DNA from: Amoebophilaceae bacterium UBA1467
GTDB taxonomy: Bacteria > Bacteroidota > Bacteroidia > Cytophagales > Amoebophilaceae
Length of the DNA: 14,207 nt
Direction: 5' to 3'
Assembly (NCBI GenBank): GCA_002325615.1
Contig: DCSL01000068.1
Span: 1,867-16,073 of the forward strand
Each line of letters begins with the position of its first letter. Within the stretch, counting starts at the first letter, position 1. The position numbers and the translations under genes are program-made. The notes below the pieces were generated by a model. It searched no databases, was not told the DNA's origin, and saw only the letters and a program-made list of their open reading frames with translations. Positions 5,500 to 11,703 of this stretch are shown one piece after another.

Positions 5500-8175
5500 A
5501 TGATGAAAGTCGGTATTTTTTTTGGAGGGCCCTCGAGAGAACGGGAGATTTCTTTTGCAGGAGGTCGCACAGTGTATGACAACCTAGACAAATCCCTTTT
5601 TGAGCCTGTTCCTATCTTTGTAGATAGTTTGGGCAACTTTATTCTCCTTCAGTGGCAATACCTCTACAAGGGCTCTATCCGTGATTTTTATCCGCCCAAT
5701 GATTTAATCCCTGCAAGTAGTTTCTCAGTCTATATAGAGTCATTAGGCGCTTTAGCAGAGGATCAACTGGCACAATTGATTAGTCGTGTAGGACAACGCA
5801 TTGTCCCTGACCGATTTTCTAAATTATTTGACGTTGCTTTTCTCGCTTTACATGGCCCCTATGGCGAAGATGGTTCCTTACAGGGACTTTTGGAATGGTA
5901 TCAGATTCCCTATACTGGTACAGGTATCTTGGGAGCTGCTTTGGGTATTGACAAGGTGGTACAGAAGCAGATCATGCAGCAAGCAGGCTTTGCCGTGCCA
6001 CGTCACAAAGTACTGACCAAGCGCACGTGGCAGGCGGCAACAGACAAGGCAGTGCTCTTCAAAGAGATCGTATCCTGGGTGGGCCTTCCTATGGTCGTCA
6101 AAAGTCCTCGTCAAGGTTCCTCCATTGGTGTATCTATTATTAGGGAGCGTGCGGTCGATCAGTTTATAGAAGCTGTCAATCGCAGCTTATTTATTCAGGA
6201 AGTAAGCGCAGCTACCTGGCAATCCCTAACACCAGAAGCCAAGCAGCAATGGATGGCTTCGCTCATTGACTTGCGAGAAGGCATTGGCCTGCCTGTAGCT
6301 ATTGAGGGGTACGTTATTGACCACCCTACTGCCCTGCTTCAATACTTAGACCATCATTTTAGCGCCAGCCGTGCACCTATTCAACTCAACAGTCTTCAGG
6401 GTGAGGAAGCGGTTTTGTTAGAAGCCTATATAGTAGGTAGAGAATTCTCCTGCATTGTTTTAGAGGAAATCCCAGGTCAGCCTGTTGCCTTACCTCCTAC
6501 AGAGATGATAAAAGGAAATATGCACTTTGATTATCGGGCTAAGTACCTCCCAGGCATGGTGCGCAAGGAGACGCCTATGCAATTGCCAGCTGTACACCTA
6601 CATGCTATCAGAAAAGCTTGTACAGTCCTTTTTAAAACCTTTTGCTTTCAGGTATACGCTCGTATAGATGGATTTTTTACGCCTAATCACCAAGTCTATC
6701 TCAATGACCCCAACACAACTGCAGGAATGAACCCTGCTTCTTTTCTATTTCACCAGGCAGCCGAAGTGGGCCTGAATCCTACCCAACTACTTACTTTCTT
6801 AATCCGAACTTCGCTGGCTGTCAGGATGCGCACCACCAAGCGAGTTGCGTCACAGTTATTGGATAACCTTGATCAGCACAAAACCGGCAGCGACCAAGAG
6901 ACGACTACAAAGTTACGTGTGGGTGTCATTATGGGCGGCTTTTCAGCCGAGCGCCATATCTCTGTAGAAAGTGGTAGAAATATCTTCGAAAAACTAGTTT
7001 CTTCTACGGAGTATACACCTGTCCCCCTTTTCTTGTCTGGAACCCCCGAACAGCAACGGCTCTTTGTGCTGCCTATCAATATCCTGCTCAAAGACAATGC
7101 TGACGATATCCATGAGAAGCTCTTGCGTCCTACAACCTCTCAGTACCAGGCCCTCATGGAACCCATTCAGAAAGAAGCTTCTGCGATCATGCGCCAGTAT
7201 GCTGGTGTGCAAAGCTTGCAGCCTGAGGAGCTTGTCTACGAGGAGCTAGGCCAACGCATTGACTTTGTATTTATTGCCCTGCATGGCCGTCCTGGAGAAG
7301 ATGGGGTCTTACAGGCGATTTTATCACAGCAGGGTATTCCTTACAACGGATCAGGTATTCAAAGTGCACAATTAACGATTGACAAGTTGAAGACTAACCA
7401 ATTTCTATGTTCGAAAGGCGTACACGTGGCTGATCAGGTGCTGATGCCCCAGGCAATATGGGAGCAAGACACCGCGGCTGCCATTCTTACCCTAGAAGCC
7501 CAATTCAGTTACCCTTTTATTGCTAAGCCTGTCGATGAGGGTTGTAGTGCTGCTGTCATCAAAATCCAGAACCGGGCCATGCTTATTGCCTATGCCTTAG
7601 CTACTTTTAGAACTACAGCAAGCTTGTCTGCTACTCACGTGCAAACCCTTGGACTTCAGCCTAGCTATGAATTTCCACAAAAGCCGTGTTTCTTAGTGGA
7701 AGCGCTGGTGGAACAGGGGGATGCAGCACATTTTCTGGAGATTACTGGTGGATTGCTAACCCACCTGGATGAACGAGGCCACAGAACCTATGAAATATTT
7801 TCTCCCTCAGAAGTCTTGTCTATTGGAGAGGTACTTTCTCTGGAAGAAAAATTTTTGGCAGGAGAGGGTCAAAACATCACGCCAGCACGCTTCCATCCAA
7901 ACCCTGCCATCAACCAGCAAGTGGCTGACCGGGTGAGGAAAGACCTAGAAAAAGTGGCCCAACTCCTGGACCTAGAAGGGTATGCCCGTATTGATGCTTT
8001 TGTCAAGATTTACAACCCCATCCATGTTGAAACCTGGATCATTGAAGTCAATGCACTGCCTGCGATGACACCTGCTACCTGTATTTTCCACCAGTGCGCA
8101 CTGCATGGCTACACGCCCCTTGCGTTTATACAGAATATCATTCAGTATGGTCTCCAAAAGCACACCCCACAATAG
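5500..8175 (+). CDS. ddl: Tandem two-unit D-alanine--D-alanine ligase
   Basis: At 891 residues this is nearly three times a usual Ddl (300-360). Two ligase units follow one another. Unit 1 (1 to about 440) has GGPSREREIS (9-18), ALHGPYGEDGSLQGLL (116-131), YTGTG, MVVKSPRQGSSIG (198-210), the omega-loop HFDYRAKYLPG (342-352), ARIDGF and NDPNTTAGMNPAS. Unit 2 (about 470-891) has GGFSAERHIS (479-488), ALHGRPGEDGVLQAIL (593-608), YNGSG, EEKFLAGEGQNITPA (782-796), ARIDAF and IEVNALPAMTP. Ddl joins two D-alanines using ATP in the cytoplasm to supply the peptidoglycan stem terminus. Each unit departs from consensus at different sites: unit 1 has Asp for the metal-binding Glu (NDPNT), while unit 2 has EGCSAA instead of the GSS loop and GDAAHF instead of GRE(F/L)S. 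The starts ATG 5500 and 5503 are adjacent. The PASTA gene follows after 4 nt. Confidence 0.88.
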   Translation: MMKVGIFFGGPSREREISFAGGRTVYDNLDKSLFEPVPIFVDSLGNFILLQWQYLYKGSIRDFYPPNDLIPASSFSVYIESLGALAEDQLAQLISRVGQRIVPDRFSKLFDVAFLALHGPYGEDGSLQGLLEWYQIPYTGTGILGAALGIDKVVQKQIMQQAGFAVPRHKVLTKRTWQAATDKAVLFKEIVSWVGLPMVVKSPRQGSSIGVSIIRERAVDQFIEAVNRSLFIQEVSAATWQSLTPEAKQQWMASLIDLREGIGLPVAIEGYVIDHPTALLQYLDHHFSASRAPIQLNSLQGEEAVLLEAYIVGREFSCIVLEEIPGQPVALPPTEMIKGNMHFDYRAKYLPGMVRKETPMQLPAVHLHAIRKACTVLFKTFCFQVYARIDGFFTPNHQVYLNDPNTTAGMNPASFLFHQAAEVGLNPTQLLTFLIRTSLAVRMRTTKRVASQLLDNLDQHKTGSDQETTTKLRVGVIMGGFSAERHISVESGRNIFEKLVSSTEYTPVPLFLSGTPEQQRLFVLPINILLKDNADDIHEKLLRPTTSQYQALMEPIQKEASAIMRQYAGVQSLQPEELVYEELGQRIDFVFIALHGRPGEDGVLQAILSQQGIPYNGSGIQSAQLTIDKLKTNQFLCSKGVHVADQVLMPQAIWEQDTAAAILTLEAQFSYPFIAKPVDEGCSAAVIKIQNRAMLIAYALATFRTTASLSATHVQTLGLQPSYEFPQKPCFLVEALVEQGDAAHFLEITGGLLTHLDERGHRTYEIFSPSEVLSIGEVLSLEEKFLAGEGQNITPARFHPNPAINQQVADRVRKDLEKVAQLLDLEGYARIDAFVKIYNPIHVETWIIEVNALPAMTPATCIFHQCALHGYTPLAFIQNIIQYGLQKHTPQ

Positions 8176-8179
8176 GACT

Positions 8180-8983
8180 ATGAAACTCAACAGGCCTTTT
8201 CTTAAGCTCATTGTGCTACACCTCAGTCTAATGGCAGTGGTGGGAAGCTGTGTTTTGTTCTTGTTTTTTAATTTCCTGTTGCCAGTCTTGACCCACCATG
8301 GTCAGTTTATCACTGTACCTAATTTACAAGGTATTTCCCTAGAAGAAGTAGATGCCTATTTGGCTCAGCGAAACTTGCGTTTTGAAGTCACCGAAGAATT
8401 TTCCTATGAACCTGACTATCCTCCCATGACCGTCCTACAGCAATACCCCAAAGCAGGTGCACGTGTTAAAGAAGGAAGAAAGATTTACCTGACGCTCAAC
8501 ACTAAAACGCCCCCCAAGGTCAAGATGCCTGACCTTGTAGATGGTTCTGTCAGAAACGCTCATGTGCGCTTAAAAAGCCACGGATTATTGCTGGGTGCCA
8601 TCAAATACGTACCAGACATTGCTCAAAATGCCGTACTTGAGCAGTGGCACCAGGGTAGGGAGATAGCGACCGGAACTTTGATTGCTCAAGGTGCCAGAAT
8701 TGATCTGGTAGTAGGGGCTGGGCTAGGTAACCAGATGGTTGAAGTACCCCAAGTAGTAGGCATGAAGCTAGCAGACGCCAAGCCTGTGCTACTAAGCGTT
8801 GGCATACAAGCAGGTAACATTTCCTACGAATCTGCTACTGATCAAGCACCTGGCACGATTTTAAGGCAACACCCTGATGCTGGACAACAGGTGAGAATTG
8901 GCGATAATGTTGACGTATGGCTGGCAGCACGCCAAGAAGAAGAGACAGTTATACCTGATGCTCCGATGTTGCCAGAGAATTAA
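8180..8983 (+). CDS. Membrane-anchored triple PASTA-domain protein
   Basis: The 267-residue protein is read from the ATG at 8180, 4 nt after the ddl stop; a longer frame from 8105 would overlap ddl and add an unlikely tail before the membrane segment. Residues 9-37 form one transmembrane helix (IVLHLSLMAVVGSCVLFLF) after a basic start, placing the rest in the periplasm. Three PASTA repeats follow at about 42-108 (VPNLQGISLEEVDAYL…), 113-179 (MPDLVDGSVRNAHVRL…) and 185-250 (VPQVVGMKLADAKPVL…), each with the 'P-x-(L/V)-x-G' opening and a 'P-x-A/G-x-x-V' close. PASTA domains bind muropeptides or beta-lactams in kinases and penicillin-binding proteins. No kinase or transpeptidase domain is attached. 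Tight coupling to ddl supports a cell-wall role; the actual job is unknown. The last residues are acidic and proline-rich. Confidence 0.88.
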   Translation: MKLNRPFLKLIVLHLSLMAVVGSCVLFLFFNFLLPVLTHHGQFITVPNLQGISLEEVDAYLAQRNLRFEVTEEFSYEPDYPPMTVLQQYPKAGARVKEGRKIYLTLNTKTPPKVKMPDLVDGSVRNAHVRLKSHGLLLGAIKYVPDIAQNAVLEQWHQGREIATGTLIAQGARIDLVVGAGLGNQMVEVPQVVGMKLADAKPVLLSVGIQAGNISYESATDQAPGTILRQHPDAGQQVRIGDNVDVWLAARQEEETVIPDAPMLPEN

Positions 8984-9027
8984 AATGAGTGTACCAATTG
9001 AGACGCGTGTAAGCCCCAAGGACTCGA

Positions 9028-9795
9028 TCAACCCATTGCTATGTACTTGGTGAGGGCCACAAAATCTGTCACTGTAAGTTGTTCTGCTCTTTTTGCCAAT
9101 AGGAGGGGGGGCTGTTTCGTTGCGGGAAGTAATGGCTTTAACGCATTGCGTAAAGTCTTTCTGCGCTGTTGAAAGCCTGCTTTGACCACTCTGAAGAAAA
9201 GTTTCTCATCAACATCGAGCTGTAGTGTGCTATTTCTTCGCAAGCGTATCACAGCAGATTGTACCTTAGAGGCAGGAGAAAATACCTGCGGCCCTACAGC
9301 AAAGAGATACTCGAGGTCGTAAAAAGCTTGTAGCAAAACACTAAGAATACCATATACCTTACTTCCAGATTTGGCAGTGAGGCGTTCTGCTACTTCTTTC
9401 TGAATCATGCCTACTACTTCATAAACTTGCTGCCGGTGTTCCAAGACCTTGAAAAATATTTGTGAGGAAATGTTATAAGGAAAATTACCGATAATGGCTA
9501 CAGGTCCATGGTGCAATCGGGTGAGTGCTAGCTTGAGAAAATCAGCCGCAATGATGCGATTCCGCAATGTGGGATAGGTTTGTTTTAGGTAAGACACCAG
9601 ATCAGGATCCACTTCTACTAGGTATAGGTCAAGGTCCTTTTGCTGTACCAATAGCTCAGTCAAAATCCCTGTGCCAGGCCCTACCTCCACAATTGTACGG
9701 GGTTCTTTACTTAAAGCACTGACAATCTTATGAGCAATGTTTTTGTCTCGGAGGAAGTGCTGCCCCAAACATTTTTTTGCAATCAATCGAGTCAT
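9028..9795 (-). CDS. rsmA: 16S rRNA dimethyladenosine transferase RsmA (KsgA)
   Basis: The 255-residue protein has the full family layout. It opens with KKCLGQHFLRDKNIAHKIV (7-25), then SAM-binding motif I EVGPGTGILT (37-46), the acidic EVD (61-63), AADFLKL, and catalytic NFPYNISSQIFF (104-115), the NxPY box of N6-adenine methyltransferases. MIQKEVAERLTAKSGSKVYGILSV and the C-terminal four-helix domain with QQRRKTLRNALKPLL follow. It dimethylates two adjacent adenines in the 3'-terminal hairpin of 16S rRNA late in small-subunit assembly. The ATG at 9795 gives the conserved N-terminus, and it ends in TGA. It converges with the PASTA gene across a 44-nt gap with no convincing terminator. No lesion was seen; the identification is secure. 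Confidence 0.96.
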   Translation of the reverse strand: MTRLIAKKCLGQHFLRDKNIAHKIVSALSKEPRTIVEVGPGTGILTELLVQQKDLDLYLVEVDPDLVSYLKQTYPTLRNRIIAADFLKLALTRLHHGPVAIIGNFPYNISSQIFFKVLEHRQQVYEVVGMIQKEVAERLTAKSGSKVYGILSVLLQAFYDLEYLFAVGPQVFSPASKVQSAVIRLRRNSTLQLDVDEKLFFRVVKAGFQQRRKTLRNALKPLLPATKQPPLLLAKRAEQLTVTDFVALTKYIAMG

Positions 9796-9989
9796 TGGGT
9801 GAGGTACTATTCTTTTTCATCTATCTAAAGTGACATTATATGCTACGTAAAACTTGCCCTAGTGATATTATCAGCGAGCGATTTTCAGTAATAACAGCCC
9901 CTATTATAAAATGCAAGAAAGAAAACAAGACTTCGCAAGGTAGCACTCTATGATGCATTCTGTACCATCCTATACTTATTGAAAAGTGG
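9796..9989. other. Intergenic region upstream of rsmA, no gene recognised
   Basis: About 190 nt of AT-rich sequence separates the rsmA start from the transposase remnant. On the minus strand TATAAT occurs (complement of 9835-9840), about 40 nt before the rsmA start, but without a fitting -35. A second ATTATA lies at 9903-9908. No RNA gene or inverted repeat marking the left end of the insertion element was identified. Confidence 0.4.
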
Positions 9990-10613
9990 ATGTTAGTGGA
10001 GGATGTTCCTCAGTGCTTTTCTACAATGGAAAAATGTATATACTTAACTTCAGGATATAGAGTAAAAAAACAGGAAGACAAAGAAATAAGCTTTCTAGAA
10101 GAAGCCTTAAAAAAAATTAGTTACGGAGGTTCGTTGAAAGGATGGGCGTTCATCTCAAACAAGTTTTTGCATACTTGATTCACAAAGTGTCAAAAGCGGT
10201 GATAAAGCCGTGCATCAAGGTTATGATGTTGGCAAAAAAGTGAGTGGCATTAAAAGACATACCTTTGTTGTCAACAAAGGCTTGAACCATACTACCCATG
10301 TGGCGACGGCCAACGTAACAGATAGAACAGCAGGCCTAGAAGCGCTCATGTATAACCGGTATGAGTTAAAAGAAGCAAAAAATGTGCTAGTGCATGGGGG
10401 TTATAATGGAGCTAATTTTTCTAAGAAGGTACACTCCCTACTAGGCGCCTGCGGCACTGTTGCTAAAAGACATGGACTACACAAGTTCATTTTAATGCCC
10501 CCAAGATGGGTAGCAGAACATTCGTTGGCGCAGTTAGATAAATTCCGGCGTTGATGGAAAACCTGCGAAAGAAAGCTGAATACAGGCTTATAAAGATATT
10601 AGACAGACTCTAA
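9990..10613 (+). pseudogene. Degenerate IS5-family transposase remnant
   Basis: The recognisable core runs from about 10141: DGRSSQ…LDSQSVKSGDKA, then HQGYDVGKKVSGIKRHTFV, VLVHGGYNG and PRWVAEHSLAQLDKFRR, the DDE transposase pattern of IS5-type elements. Several lesions are visible. A TGA at 10135-10137 interrupts '…LVTEVR-KDGR'. The upstream part (SFLEEALKK, from about 10085) joins only by a frame change in the A-run near 10110-10116. The second catalytic Asp of 'DGGY' is His (VHGGYNG). A further TGA at 10552-10554 separates FRR from WKTCERKLNTGL. The last part, LIKILDRL, is in another frame and stops at 10611-10613. The conserved N-terminal domain is mostly missing or unrecognisable before about 10033, so the left boundary is approximate. 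No terminal inverted repeats or target duplication were found. Confidence 0.8.
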
Positions 10614-11575
10614 GAAGAAGTTCGAATCTTTCTGGAGGCTAACTCCAAGAGCATGTCGTACTGCTTCGCATCTAAATCATTGGTGAAGTAGTGAGCAGGA
10701 TTTATTTTCTTTCTGTTTTTTACTACTTCATAGTGTAAGTGGGGAGCTGTAGATGCACCAGTATTACCTACATAGCCTATACACTGCCCTCTTGCTACTT
10801 TTTGTCCAGGTTTTACTTTGAAATCCTGCATGTGGCAGTACTTGGTTAAGAACCCATAGCCATGGTCAATCTCAACTTGGTTGCCATACCCTCCGAAGCT
10901 TCTTTTGGTTAGCTTCACAACACCGTTGCCGGTAGCATAAATAGGAGTTCCTCTGGGAGCAACAAAGTCTACACCTTCATGCATCCTGGGAATTTTGTGA
11001 ATAGGGTGGAGGCGCATACCAAAAGGGGATGACAAGTATTTTAAGTCTTTGTTAGAAAGAGGTTGAATAGCGGGTAGCGCAGCCAGTCTCTTCTCGTTTT
11101 CTTGTGCTAGCTTCTGAATCTCATCATATGATTTGGACTGGATGTGCAACTGTCGTTTAAGCTGGTCTACTTTTTGAACGGTAGTCGCAATCAATTCATT
11201 CTTGTCAATTAGGTCTTGGTAACGATCTGTATCATTCATGCCCACTTTTCTTACAGGATAGGGAATAGGCTCTATTTCTAAGATCATGCGATAGAGACTA
11301 TGATCCTGGTCTTGCAGGTAGGCCAGTACTTCATTGCTTTTTTCTACTTCTTGTTGGAGTTGGTCGTAGTGGAATCGAAGTCGAGAATTTTCTTGTCTGA
11401 GCCAGGCTTCTTGAGGGGAGCCAAAGTAAGTAGTGTACCCCCAGAAAATTCCGATAGCAATCACCAAAGAGACAGTCAGAAAACCCAATAAGTCAAAAAA
11501 AACATCCCATTTTGAAGTCTTTATTCTTTCGTAACTGCAGGTCTCCGTATTGTAATAGTACTTTATTCGTGCCAT
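10610..11575 (-). CDS. Membrane-anchored M23 (LytM-type) zinc metallopeptidase
   Basis: The 321-residue protein starts with a short basic cytoplasmic tail, a transmembrane helix at about 25-50 (VFFDLLGFLTVSLVIAIGIF), then a periplasmic region rich in Glu, Gln and Lys (about 55-95 and 118-165) likely to form coiled coil. The M23 domain begins near SSPFGMRLHPIHK (182 on). Zinc ligands are visible: His199 and Asp203 in MHEGVDF, and His281 in PHLHYEV; His248 (YCHMQ) and His279 are the other active-site residues. Such enzymes cut peptidoglycan cross-links, or regulate such cutting when degenerate; all key residues are present, so activity is expected. The gene is divergent from alaS across a 128-nt gap, an arrangement I associate with Bacteroidota. 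Its stop codon lies inside the 3' edge of the transposase remnant, tail to tail. Confidence 0.93.
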   Translation of the reverse strand: MARIKYYYNTETCSYERIKTSKWDVFFDLLGFLTVSLVIAIGIFWGYTTYFGSPQEAWLRQENSRLRFHYDQLQQEVEKSNEVLAYLQDQDHSLYRMILEIEPIPYPVRKVGMNDTDRYQDLIDKNELIATTVQKVDQLKRQLHIQSKSYDEIQKLAQENEKRLAALPAIQPLSNKDLKYLSSPFGMRLHPIHKIPRMHEGVDFVAPRGTPIYATGNGVVKLTKRSFGGYGNQVEIDHGYGFLTKYCHMQDFKVKPGQKVARGQCIGYVGNTGASTAPHLHYEVVKNRKKINPAHYFTNDLDAKQYDMLLELASRKIRTSS

Positions 11576-11602
11576 GTTACGAGTAGATAGCCTGAATTGT
11601 CG

Positions 11603-11610
11603 TAGATTTG
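11603..11610 (+). promoter_or_regulatory. Candidate Bacteroidota-type -7 element for alaS
   Basis: TAGATTTG matches the TAnnTTTG consensus of Bacteroidota housekeeping promoters exactly and lies in the divergent gap about 94 nt before the alaS start. The expected upstream TTTG at about 19 nt is not clear (GTTAC occurs there), so this is a half match only. Confidence 0.35.
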
Positions 11611-11703
11611 CTTTTTATTTGTAAATACGCCCGCAAGATAAGCAGTAATTTTCTTGAATTCCAAGTTTAGACTCGTGGAAAAATCTTTGAAACCTCCCGT
11701 AAA

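Noticed and set aside
8984..9027. Bidirectional terminator between the PASTA gene and rsmA
   Set aside because: No convincing inverted repeat with flanking A/T tracts was found in the 44-nt gap.
10135..10554. TGA read as Trp (alternative genetic code) in the transposase
   Set aside because: MFS and rsmA end naturally at TGA, and the transposase has other lesions including a frame change and a lost catalytic Asp.
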